A DNA stretch of 45,512 nt from a virus. Numbering within the stretch: position 1 is the first letter of the stretch; every line of letters starts with the position of its first letter. The stretch covers positions 1 through 45,512 of the IMG/VR virus record IMGVR_UViG_3300032282_002191. One strand, written 5' to 3'. A program made the translations under genes and the position numbers. The notes beneath the pieces were generated by a model, which saw nothing but the letters and a program-made list of their open reading frames with translations, ran no database searches and was not told where the DNA came from. This document shows positions 1-6,269 of the stretch, in pieces.

Positions 1-20
1 GCCGGCCCAAACTAGTCTGA

Positions 21-533
21 TCAGTAGTCGCCCTGAGCGAACTTAGGCACCTGACCGATCAGCTTCTCGTCGCGAAGTACCGCGTCGATCTCCTCGCGGG
101 CCAGCTGGGGGTCGAAGTCGGAGACACCCTCACCCTCCGGAGCGGCCTTGCGGTGATCGTCGTACTCGCGACGGATGACTTTCTTCTTGCCCTTGTTGAG
201 CTTCTCTGTGACTTTACGCATGGTCTCGAGGTTCTTCTCCTTGATGGCTGCGACCTCGTCGGCCGTCTTGGCAGCTCGCTGCTCGACGAACGCTTTGGAC
301 GTCTTCTTGACGATGGTCGACAGCTTGACTGTCTTCTGGGCCTTGGACGCCGGCTTAGCGTCGGTCAGGGTGTAACCCTCGACGAGGTTCTCCTTGATCA
401 TGTAGCGGTAGTAGCTGCGGGCCGATGCGACCGGCAGGTTACAAGAGGACATGATCATCTCCACGACCTGGTCGAAGGACTTGTCGCGGTTGGAGTTCAT
501 GATGTCGATGGCAGTCTGACGCTTGGTGCTCAT
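21..533 (-). CDS. conserved phage protein of unknown function, basic, possible N-terminal helix-turn-helix
   Basis: I do not recognise a named family. The 170-residue protein starts MSTKRQTAID; its first 60 residues look like a small helical domain (a segment with SARSYYRYM could be a recognition helix), then a Lys/Ala/Glu-rich middle that may be coiled coil, and a KKKVIRREYDDHRK basic patch before an acidic C-terminus. The ATG at 533 is preferred over a TTG 18 bases upstream because AAAGG lies about 10 bases before it. It has its own early-type promoter (583-611). Base composition is clearly more GC-rich than most of the window. A DNA-binding role is inference only. Confidence 0.7.
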   Translation of the reverse strand: MSTKRQTAIDIMNSNRDKSFDQVVEMIMSSCNLPVASARSYYRYMIKENLVEGYTLTDAKPASKAQKTVKLSTIVKKTSKAFVEQRAAKTADEVAAIKEKNLETMRKVTEKLNKGKKKVIRREYDDHRKAAPEGEGVSDFDPQLAREEIDAVLRDEKLIGQVPKFAQGDY

Positions 534-582
534 GATGTAGTTACCTTTCAATGTTGGGAACCATTCCCGATCTGATAGCTTG

Positions 583-611
583 ATTATACCCCATCTGGTA
601 GAAGCTGTACA
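583..611 (-). promoter_or_regulatory. early-type promoter for the 21-533 gene
   Basis: On the minus strand TGTACA (606-611), 17 bases, then TATAAT (583-588). TAACGG directly precedes the -35 box, as at the 10.86 kb promoter. It lies 50 bases upstream of the ATG at 533. Confidence 0.7.
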
Positions 612-639
612 CCGTTACTTTGCAGTTATTAACAGCTTC
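601..639. repeat. inverted repeat overlapping the -35 box
   Basis: GAAGCTGT (601-608) is repeated inverted as ACAGCTTC (632-639) with a 23-base loop. One arm overlaps the -35 element of the promoter at 583-611, so it could be an operator or an upstream transcription-end structure. There is no T run. Confidence 0.4.
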
Positions 640-652
640 TTTCAAACTGTGA

Positions 653-681
653 CTTTCGAGGTACAGATGTATTCTCGAAAG
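653..681 (-). terminator. hairpin downstream of the 46-residue ORF (possible terminator)
   Basis: CTTTCGAG (653-660) and CTCGAAAG (674-681) form a perfect 8-bp stem with a 13-base loop, 28 bases after the stop of the 709-849 gene. No U run follows, so it may be an RNA-stabilising or pausing hairpin instead. Confidence 0.35.
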
Positions 682-708
682 TAATCTCGTGTATTCGCAA
701 GTATTCCC

Positions 709-849
709 TTATTTGTCGTAGTATTTGATTAAGTTTTCGTAGTTGATGTCATAGGGAAGATTGAGAAGTTGAAGATTACGCAAGTATTCGCATTTGTCTT
801 TACTTGAAGTCAGAGATTTGAAGTCAGAGTAGATGTCAATGAGAGTCAT
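709..849 (-). CDS. small early protein, 46 residues, unknown function
   Basis: A short ORF starting MTLIDIYSDF, with Leu/Asn/Tyr-rich helical content and no recognised domain. The ATG at 849 is chosen because a strong ribosome-binding site, GGAAAGG, sits 7 bases upstream; the longer reading frame runs through the promoter. It has its own early-type promoter at 878-906, and a hairpin at 653-681 may end its transcript. Single small genes with private promoters are typical of phage early regions that encode host-takeover factors, but that role is only inferred here. Confidence 0.55.
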   Translation of the reverse strand: MTLIDIYSDFKSLTSSKDKCEYLRNLQLLNLPYDINYENLIKYYDK

Positions 850-877
850 AAGGTTTCCTTTCCGATTTGATGGTACC

Positions 878-906
878 ATTCTACCACCTTTAGAAGCCCC
901 TGTATA
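878..906 (-). promoter_or_regulatory. early-type promoter for the 709-849 gene
   Basis: On the minus strand TATACA (901-906), 17 bases, TAGAAT (878-883), with TGG just before the -10 box (extended -10 style). The ATG is 29 bases downstream. Confidence 0.6.
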
Positions 907-916
907 TAGCATAGTG

Positions 917-942
917 TGTTACAAACCGTCTTTTTTGTAACA
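917..942. repeat. 9-bp inverted repeat between two early genes
   Basis: TGTTACAAA (917-925) and TTTGTAACA (934-942) form a perfect 9-bp stem with an 8-base loop. It lies between the stop of the 957-1193 gene and the promoter of the next gene, so it may end transcription or bind a regulator. Related GTTAC/GTAAC hairpins occur near 10.9 kb. Confidence 0.45.
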
Positions 943-956
943 GGACTCGTACATAG

Positions 957-1193
957 TTACAGTTCAGTTACATTACTGGCCAGAAACTCATCGTCCTCGT
1001 CCTGGTGCCAATCCCTAAGGAAATCAATGGCTTGTGCGCGGTTCTCAAAAACTAGCTTGAAGCAGGGATTCCCACCCGCCGGTCCCTCGTTCCTGTAGGA
1101 GTGGACCTGTGGGCTCCCGTGGCGCTCCAGAAACACCAGAAACTCAAACACGGGGCAGTCATACGCGACGTCGATCTCAGTCATTACCTTCAT
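957..1193 (-). CDS. small early protein, 78 residues, unknown function
   Basis: No family recognised. The sequence starts MKVMTEIDVAYD and is a compact alpha/beta-looking protein with an acidic tail. The ATG at 1193 is preceded by GGAAAGG at about 8 bases. The gene has its own early-type promoter (1224-1252) and is followed by a hairpin (917-942). Like its two left neighbours it is GC-rich compared with the right half of the window, which fits a common origin or expression class for these short genes. Confidence 0.65.
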   Translation of the reverse strand: MKVMTEIDVAYDCPVFEFLVFLERHGSPQVHSYRNEGPAGGNPCFKLVFENRAQAIDFLRDWHQDEDDEFLASNVTEL

Positions 1194-1223
1194 GGTGTAC
1201 CCTTTCCATCAACCTATACTTAG

Positions 1224-1252
1224 ATCTTACCACACACCTCTCAGCATGTACA
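1224..1252 (-). promoter_or_regulatory. early-type promoter for the 957-1193 gene
   Basis: Minus strand TGTACA (1247-1252), 17 bases, TAAGAT (1224-1229), with TGG before the -10 box. The ATG is 31 bases downstream. Confidence 0.6.
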
Positions 1253-1434
1253 GGGCTAATAGCAGATACCTTTGTAACAGACTTCGATACACATGAGAGA
1301 CAGGTAGCGAGCCGCCAGTTCTTTGCATAGAGTTGCATCGCTTTCACTGCACTAGCGGTTTATTTTTAATGGTTTTTTAATGGCCGTAAAAAGGCAGCGG
1401 ATGTATGTATACCCGTAATTCATGCAATCTTGTG

Positions 1435-1479
1435 CAGGGTGAGATACAGTGAGTATCAGTAGATCGCAGTGGATATCAG
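1435..1479. repeat. iteron-like direct repeats
   Basis: CAGTGAGTATCAG (1447-1459) and CAGTGGATATCAG (1467-1479) differ at two positions and are spaced 20 bp start to start; a looser copy lies at 1435-1449. About two helical turns of spacing suits a protein-binding array. Confidence 0.5.
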
Positions 1480-1546
1480 ATCTTTACCTGATTCTAGCGA
1501 TCGTTGTCCGGATACGTGTACGTATCTTCCCTATCCAGATACGACA

Positions 1547-1577
1547 AAGGGAGAGCACGATTGAGATGCCCTCCCTT
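1547..1577 (-). terminator. hairpin terminator after gp32
   Basis: AAGGGAG (1547-1553) pairs with CTCCCTT (1571-1577), extended inward by GCA/TGC across one mismatch. On the minus strand it ends in CCCTTT, 38 bases beyond the gp32 stop. The T run is short, so efficiency is uncertain. Confidence 0.5.
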
Positions 1578-1614
1578 CTAGTATTAGAGAATCAGTATTA
1601 GCTTGCGGGTCTTG

Positions 1615-2541
1615 TTACGAGCTCGCGAGTTTCTTAAAGAATTCCATAGACTCCTCGTCCTCGTCGTCTTCAGCCGGTGCGGGAGCAGGTGATGAGGACT
1701 TGAACTTAGGTGCTTCTGCCCAAGGAAGATCCTGTTCCTGTGCAGCGGGATTAGCACGGGCTGCTGCAGGTGTCTTACCCAACGTAGATCCATCGAGACC
1801 TAGGACCCGATGAAGCTTGGACTTCAACTCGTCGTAGGACTTGAACTTATCGGGAGACACGAGCTCGGCCAGCGAGTACTCCTTCTTCCAGACAGATTCC
1901 ATCTCAGAGTCATCATCGAACAGCGGACCGGCACTCGCGAACTCAGACTTATCGTAGTTGCGATAACCCTCGACGTTACGAATCTTCAACTTGAAGTTAG
2001 CACCGGACCAGAGATCGAAAGGATTCATGGCGTCCTCGTCCGCGAACTGAGGATTCATAGCCTCATTCAACTTATCGAAGATCTTCTTCCCATACTTGAA
2101 CAGGAAGACCTTACCCTCGTTCTCAGGGTTCTGCTGGTCAGTGATCACGTATACGTTCGAGATAAACGCCAGCTTACGCTTCTGGGCGCGAGCGATCTCC
2201 TTGTCAGCCTCGATCCCAGAGTTCCACAACTGACTGTTGTACTCACCCACCGGATCGGGCTTACCCAACGTGGTCAAAGAGTTCTCAATGTACCACGAAC
2301 CCGTCGGTCCCTTGAACCCATGCGAGAACATACGGACGAAAGGCATATCTTCATCGGGAGGAGGCGGAAGGAAACGAACCACGGCGTAACCGTTACCAGC
2401 CTTGTCAACGTTCGGGTACCAGAAACGATCGTCCTTATCAGACGAACCCTGTCCACCACCATTGATCTTGCTGAGTTCTGAGGACAACTTATCCAGCGAC
2501 TGCTTGCCGGACATAGCTTTGAGCTTACTAAAATCTACCAT
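1615..2541 (-). CDS. 32: single-stranded DNA-binding protein, T4 gp32-like
   Basis: Gp32 coats single-stranded DNA in T4-type replication, recombination and repair. The 308-residue protein has the T4-like layout: a short N-terminal cooperativity segment, an OB-fold core with the signature FWYPNVDKAGNGYAVVRF-like start and FSHGFKG...WYIEN, and a very acidic C-terminal tail (AEDDEDEES) for partner binding. The His/Cys zinc ligands of T4 gp32 are not seen in the expected region after WYIEN. The ATG at 2541 is chosen for the CAGGAG site 6 bases upstream. A late promoter and a leader hairpin precede it, and gp59 lies next to it as in T4. Confidence 0.93.
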   Translation of the reverse strand: MVDFSKLKAMSGKQSLDKLSSELSKINGGGQGSSDKDDRFWYPNVDKAGNGYAVVRFLPPPPDEDMPFVRMFSHGFKGPTGSWYIENSLTTLGKPDPVGEYNSQLWNSGIEADKEIARAQKRKLAFISNVYVITDQQNPENEGKVFLFKYGKKIFDKLNEAMNPQFADEDAMNPFDLWSGANFKLKIRNVEGYRNYDKSEFASAGPLFDDDSEMESVWKKEYSLAELVSPDKFKSYDELKSKLHRVLGLDGSTLGKTPAAARANPAAQEQDLPWAEAPKFKSSSPAPAPAEDDEDEESMEFFKKLASS

Positions 2542-2580
2542 CGTATTCTCCTGTATTTGTTGTATTGATCGTATTGCGTA

Positions 2581-2601
2581 TGGACCCGTATCTTCGGTCC
2601 A
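2581..2601 (-). promoter_or_regulatory. hairpin in the gp32 mRNA leader
   Basis: TGGACC (2581-2586) and GGTCCA (2596-2601) form a stem with a 9-base loop near the 5' end of the predicted leader. Between it and the ribosome-binding site the leader is A-rich with repeated AATAC units. T4 gp32 represses its own translation through a 5' structure followed by unstructured A/U-rich leader, so a similar operator is plausible. Confidence 0.45.
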
Positions 2602-2604
2602 CAC

Positions 2605-2612
2605 TATTTATA
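2605..2612 (-). promoter_or_regulatory. T4-type late promoter upstream of gp32
   Basis: Minus strand TATAAATA, the T4 late -10 consensus, 64 bases upstream of the gp32 ATG. It lies immediately after the stop of the upstream gene, within a short spacer. Confidence 0.65.
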
Positions 2613-2615
2613 CTA

Positions 2616-3218
2616 TCACGAGTCACTAAACGTGTCAACCACTAATCTCTTAGCTCTCTCGCGATCGTACTGGACGAACGGACGATACTTCACGATCTTC
2701 TTAAGTACGTCACTCGCCACCGGATCATACTGCATCTCACGACTCCAGTACGACATACACTTGGCCAGATCGACCAAGATCACTACAGACTCGATACTCA
2801 CCTCGCCACGCATGTACTGACGCAGCAGGTACGGGTGCGACTCCTCGCTCCCGATCTTAAAGTTCGAGTCAAACTCAGACTTGAGCTTACTCAAATCATT
2901 CTTAAAGAGATACATCATGCTCTGACAACGCTTGGCCCAATCCATATAGATCTTCTGAGCCTGATCGCCATACGCCATGTCCTTGATCCACCTACGCTCG
3001 TCCTCCACGAGATTAGATATGATCAGGCCACGTGGGTCCTCGTGCTTGGCCAGCTTCTCAAACAACAAGCGATCCTTACGCTTGGTGAACGAGGCCGGAT
3101 TTACACGAGCTTTCCCGTTGTACTTGAAATAGTCATAGGAGGGCTGAGTGAAGTGCTGCTTGAGCGCCACGTACTCACGATAACATTCAAAAGCTGACAT
3201 CTTATGGTCTGTATCCAT
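2616..3218 (-). CDS. 59: DNA helicase loader, T4 gp59-like
   Basis: Gp59 loads the replicative helicase onto gp32-coated forks. The protein resembles T4 gp59 in length (about 200 residues) and pattern: FECYREYVALKQHF near the N-terminus, then a KYNGKARVN...KRKDRLLFEKL block matching the T4 KYN...RRDK.FFQKL block, and ISNLV followed by W about 10 residues later. It sits next to gp32 as in T4. The ATG at 3218 is used; a second ATG at 3200 (MSAFECYREY) just after the preceding stop is equally possible, and neither has a strong ribosome-binding site. Confidence 0.85.
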   Translation of the reverse strand: MDTDHKMSAFECYREYVALKQHFTQPSYDYFKYNGKARVNPASFTKRKDRLLFEKLAKHEDPRGLIISNLVEDERRWIKDMAYGDQAQKIYMDWAKRCQSMMYLFKNDLSKLKSEFDSNFKIGSEESHPYLLRQYMRGEVSIESVVILVDLAKCMSYWSREMQYDPVASDVLKKIVKYRPFVQYDRERAKRLVVDTFSDS

Positions 3219-3495
3219 TCTCTCTCAATATACGCGCTACGTACTCTCGTAGTCCACTGTCATCGTCTAATACGTACGCTTGGTATAACTCCCAAGTCAA
3301 GTCCGCTTTCTTACCATACGTGGTGTATCCTCGATCATTCAACTCCTCGATAAGCTGGTTGTCACTCATCTCATCGAGCGAGTACTCGCTGCAGGATACG
3401 TGATACCCACGTGACTCCAACTCGTCTCTCAACTCATCGGTGTCAATATCACTCACGTCTACCTCAACATCAACTTCTGTCGTAACGGTAACCAT
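3202..3495 (-). CDS. small acidic phage protein with SAP-like repeats
   Basis: Unknown function. The 97-residue protein opens with a Val/Asp/Thr-rich beta segment, followed by two related helical units, TDELRDELESRGY and DNQLIEELNDRGYTTYGKKADL, that resemble SAP-type DNA-binding helix pairs. Start ATG at 3495 overlaps the stop of the metalloprotease gene (TGATG), so translation is probably coupled. Its position between gp59 and gp33 suggests a replication or late-transcription accessory role, which is inference. Confidence 0.65.
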   Translation of the reverse strand: MVTVTTEVDVEVDVSDIDTDELRDELESRGYHVSCSEYSLDEMSDNQLIEELNDRGYTTYGKKADLTWELYQAYVLDDDSGLREYVARILRENGYRP

Positions 3496-3947
3496 CACTT
3501 GTTCCTGATATGTTGGATGTACTCATTATATAAGATCTTCTCGAGCGAGTGAGCCTCGATCTCCCACGGCAGGTCCCAGTATCCAGTCAAGTGAGACTCA
3601 AACACCTCACCTTTCCACTTACACTTGCGGGACCTGACGTAGTCGTACAACTCACCCTTCGCGTATTGCTTGACGTGGACCATCTCGTGGGCGATCGCCA
3701 GGAGCGTCTGCTTCTTGCTGAGGTCTCTCCTCACCGAGATCGTAAAGTCACGAGCCTTATAATTGTTATCATTCCAGTCACAATAAGCGTACACATCACC
3801 AGACATGTCCTCGTTGGTGAAGACTAGTTCTACTTCTACGTTGTGATAGAGTCGAGTGCCGAGCAGGCGATGAGCGTACCACTTCGTAGCTTCTTTGCAG
3901 AGCTTTACGTCGGTCTTCGCCGGTCTTCCCTTGGTCTTTAGATACAT
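3495..3947 (-). CDS. predicted zinc metalloprotease, SprT/HExxH type
   Basis: A 150-residue protein with a clear zincin motif AIAHEMVHVKQY (His87, Glu88, His91) and a downstream acidic site WEIEAH near residue 131 that could supply the third ligand. Small SprT-like or HExxH peptidases of this type occur in many tailed phages; their substrates are unknown to me. No signal peptide, so it should act in the cytoplasm. A T4-type late promoter (3974-3981) lies 27 bases upstream of the ATG, and the gene is coupled to the next one by a TGATG overlap. Confidence 0.7.
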   Translation of the reverse strand: MYLKTKGRPAKTDVKLCKEATKWYAHRLLGTRLYHNVEVELVFTNEDMSGDVYAYCDWNDNNYKARDFTISVRRDLSKKQTLLAIAHEMVHVKQYAKGELYDYVRSRKCKWKGEVFESHLTGYWDLPWEIEAHSLEKILYNEYIQHIRNK

Positions 3948-3973
3948 GGTTCACCACTATCTCGATCCATTCA

Positions 3974-3981
3974 TATTTATA
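3974..3981 (-). promoter_or_regulatory. T4-type late promoter before the metalloprotease gene
   Basis: Minus strand TATAAATA followed by TGAAT, overlapping the last codons of the upstream gp33 candidate and 27 bases before the ATG at 3947. Confidence 0.6.
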
Positions 3982-4207
3982 TGGGAAGCCGAGCTCCCCG
4001 CTTCAGAATGTTAAGATTTTCTGCTTCGACCTGAACTTTAGACTTAAACACCGGATCTTTCTTGATCAGACCCGCTGCGAACTCAACCTCGAGATTATTC
4101 TTCTCACACCAGTAGATCACGGCGTCGATGTACTCAAGGTTCTTACTACGACGTAGCTTCTCGATCTCCTCGTTGAAGCTGTTAGCTGCTGTAACCGCGT
4201 TGATCAT
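3977..4207 (-). CDS. 33: candidate late-transcription coactivator, gp33-like
   Basis: In T4-like phages gp33 bridges host RNA polymerase and the sliding clamp at late promoters. This 76-residue protein has an N-terminal helical part with YIDAVIYWCEKNNLEVE, then KKDPVFKSKVQVEAENLNIL, and ends RGARLPI, a layout I associate with gp33-like proteins of marine T4-like phages. Support comes from context: T4 also places 33 and 59 beside 32, and TATAAATA late promoters are present in this window. Similarity to T4 gp33 itself is weak. Its start codon overlaps the stop of the upstream membrane protein gene. Confidence 0.55.
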   Translation of the reverse strand: MINAVTAANSFNEEIEKLRRSKNLEYIDAVIYWCEKNNLEVEFAAGLIKKDPVFKSKVQVEAENLNILKRGARLPI

Positions 4208-4413
4208 TCTTCTTCTTCTTCCTCGATCTCAAAGCCACGAATGAATGATACACCGAGATCGAGGAGTCGATCCCACGCTACGAATAGGAGTGTCAGTGCG
4301 AGCCACGTCTTACCATCTACATCTGGCACCAAGCGAGTGGCGTAGGCCATGCAGATGAACGACAACAAGATAAAGATCGTGCCGACTTTCCAGTTCTTTA
4401 CTTCATAAATCAT
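4204..4413 (-). CDS. small two-helix membrane protein, unknown function
   Basis: The 69-residue protein has two predicted membrane segments (about residues 10-28 and 37-55: IFILLSFICMAYA and LALTLLFVAWD) and an acidic C-terminus ending in six Glu codons. The ATG at 4413 is chosen over a TTG 6 bases upstream because GGAG lies 7 bases before it. It is first after an early-type promoter (4437-4464) and overlaps the gp33 candidate by four bases, so the two are probably co-expressed. Function unknown. Confidence 0.65.
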   Translation of the reverse strand: MIYEVKNWKVGTIFILLSFICMAYATRLVPDVDGKTWLALTLLFVAWDRLLDLGVSFIRGFEIEEEEEE

Positions 4414-4436
4414 AGGCAATCTCCAAACATAGATCT

Positions 4437-4464
4437 ATTATACCACATCGAGTGTATATGTACA
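4437..4464 (-). promoter_or_regulatory. early-type promoter driving the 4413 gene and gp33/gp59/gp32
   Basis: Minus strand TGTACA (4459-4464), 16 bases, TATAAT (4437-4442), with TGG before the -10 box. The ATG is 23 bases downstream. Confidence 0.7.
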
Positions 4465-5841
4465 CTACTTGTTGTAGAAGTCAGCGATGAGCTTATAGAC
4501 CTCTGGGAATGTCTGTACCCAGTTCGTACCTCTCACTCGATCCAGCGAGTTCATGTAGGTTAAGAAAGCTTTCATCTTTGGCTTACACTCCTCGTCCGTA
4601 TACGTGTCGAGGTTGTTCTTCAAGAATCCCACGACGTGCTTAGAGTCGAAGCCCGAGATGCCTGAATTCTCGTAGATGTTGATCACCTTCTCCTTGATAG
4701 ATCTCGGGAGGTTCACGATGTTCACCTGCTCAGGATAGATCAGCAGGCGATTCTGGAACTGAGTGTATCCCAGAGGCTTGAAGTAGTTGTGGTGCTCGAT
4801 TGGAGCAAAGATCGAGTAGATACCTATGCAGCAGGTGATGTTGACGATCTTATCATTGAGTCCGTACTCCTCGAGAAGCTTAATGTTCTCCATCACACGA
4901 TCGAACTTAGCAGGGAAACGAATCAGGTTGTACTGCTCGCCTACACCATCGAGAGATACACGAATGATGACATCCTTGAACTCCTTGAGCATCTTCAGGA
5001 TCTTAGGGTTCAACACCGTGAGATTAGTGTCGTACTCCATAACGATATGCTTGGCGTATCCACGCTCGATCAACTTCTGAATGAATACGTCATGTACCGG
5101 CTGGATGAAGGGCTCACCGCCCGTGACATACACGTGGCGTAGGTGTGGCGCTAACTTATCGAACTGATCCCACCAACGTGGATCGTCGTTCCAATCAGGC
5201 ATGTCGTCAGTATACGTGGCGCGACGACCAACGTTCTTCTTAATGATGTTGTAGCGCTGAGTGCCTACATCGAAGAAGTCTTTACCGTTGACGAGCGTCT
5301 GATCCTCGTACCACAGAGTGCTATAAAGTGGCTCGCACATGATACACTTGGAGTTACACAGGTTGCTGAAGCGAATGTCTAAGCTGACTGGCATGGTGCG
5401 GATGCTACCATCTTCTTCCATCCACTTATCGGCGTTCTCCTCAGTCAGCGACCCAATCATAGGATAACCACCGGGACGATCAGGCATGTTAATATAGCCC
5501 CACTCGTTCTGGTAGTAAGAGCGTACTACACGTAGAGACGTAGGGATCTCACCCTGTGTCTCAGCTGCGTCGTCTCTATCCCAACACACGGTGCAGATAG
5601 GATGTCGTTCACCTTTCGACTGAGCTAGTCGTAGCTCCTTATGCCACTTACTGTTCATGGCGTCCATGATGTCGTGAGTCAATACGTTCATCACCTTACC
5701 ATTGTCGTCTACCGTGACACCGTGAGTCTCTACACCATCGACCTTATGTCCAGTGAAGCAGCAGATCTTGAAATCGCCTGACGGCAAGATCATGATCGAC
5801 GACCACGGCATAGTACAGAATGATTTACGATTGAAGCTCAT
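4465..5841 (-). CDS. radical SAM protein with extra N-terminal cysteine motifs
   Basis: A 458-residue predicted radical SAM enzyme. The 4Fe-4S/SAM motif LCNSKCIMC is Cys162, Cys166, Cys169, followed by TGGEPFIQP, a typical SAM-contacting strand. Before it lie FCTMPW, a CC pair (27-28) and CTVCW (83-86), which may bind an auxiliary cluster as in twitch/SPASM-like enzymes. The 31.4 kb protein has the same layout, so the two look paralogous. The ATG overlaps the stop of the DUF2061 gene (ATGA). The substrate is unknown; peptide, sugar or tRNA modification are all possible. Confidence 0.8.
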   Translation of the reverse strand: MSFNRKSFCTMPWSSIMILPSGDFKICCFTGHKVDGVETHGVTVDDNGKVMNVLTHDIMDAMNSKWHKELRLAQSKGERHPICTVCWDRDDAAETQGEIPTSLRVVRSYYQNEWGYINMPDRPGGYPMIGSLTEENADKWMEEDGSIRTMPVSLDIRFSNLCNSKCIMCEPLYSTLWYEDQTLVNGKDFFDVGTQRYNIIKKNVGRRATYTDDMPDWNDDPRWWDQFDKLAPHLRHVYVTGGEPFIQPVHDVFIQKLIERGYAKHIVMEYDTNLTVLNPKILKMLKEFKDVIIRVSLDGVGEQYNLIRFPAKFDRVMENIKLLEEYGLNDKIVNITCCIGIYSIFAPIEHHNYFKPLGYTQFQNRLLIYPEQVNIVNLPRSIKEKVINIYENSGISGFDSKHVVGFLKNNLDTYTDEECKPKMKAFLTYMNSLDRVRGTNWVQTFPEVYKLIADFYNK

Positions 5842-6269
5842 TTCTTACCCCACTTAACTAAGTTCCAAGTACGTTCATGTACGTAATAAACAATAGTGTT
5901 GAGTAAAGTAGCTACTGTGAGGAATGCAAGTGCTGTCTGCCAAGACCCTGTAGTCAAGAATGGAATCATAAAGTTATTGATAGTGATGAGTACTCTCCAC
6001 GTAACTGACTTACTGATCGTGCGTGGGTGTCCGTCGACAAACATCATCGTGTCACGTGGTTTTCTATTCCACTGGACCCAGTTCCAAGTTCTCTCATGTA
6101 ACCAGAATAGTAACATATTGATGACTACCGCGAAGCTGGCGATAGTGATTCCCTTCATCAACTCACCAGTCACTAACCATCCGTTAAAGATGTGACTGAG
6201 CGTGAAGCATACTCTAACTGTACATGTCTTAGCGATAGATCGAGCGTGTGTCTCTTCAAACTTACTCAA
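5838..6269 (-). CDS. tandem DUF2061 membrane protein
   Basis: The 143 residues contain two copies of the same unit (about 8-70 and 78-143), each starting SxxK(T/S)xTxRV and ending HERTWNxVxW, the signature of the DUF2061 membrane family. Each copy has two hydrophobic segments, giving about four membrane helices. DUF2061 proteins are of unknown function. No ATG fits the start: translation probably begins at the TTG at 6269, overlapping the upstream stop by 8 bases, with GGGA about 9 bases before it. Co-transcribed with PP-loop and radical SAM genes. Confidence 0.75.
   Translation of the reverse strand: MSKFEETHARSIAKTCTVRVCFTLSHIFNGWLVTGELMKGITIASFAVVINMLLFWLHERTWNWVQWNRKPRDTMMFVDGHPRTISKSVTWRVLITINNFMIPFLTTGSWQTALAFLTVATLLNTIVYYVHERTWNLVKWGKK

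Larger units (their letters stand above)
1331..1614. other. noncoding region between gp32 and the early genes
   Basis: No convincing ORF on either strand for about 280 bases, unusual in this packed genome. It holds three imperfect direct repeats (1435-1479), several overlapping GATACG/CGTATC inverted repeats around 1510-1545, an A/T-rich tract near 1360-1380 and the gp32-side terminator hairpin (1547-1577). It could be a replication origin, a structured RNA or a transcript boundary; nothing visible decides between these. Confidence 0.5.

Noticed and set aside
1810-2481. Long plus-strand ORF opposite gp32
   Set aside because: An antisense shadow of the well-supported gp32 gene.
2541-2601. A pseudoknot in the gp32 leader
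   Set aside because: The hairpin loop has no complementary stretch downstream; only the simple hairpin is supported.
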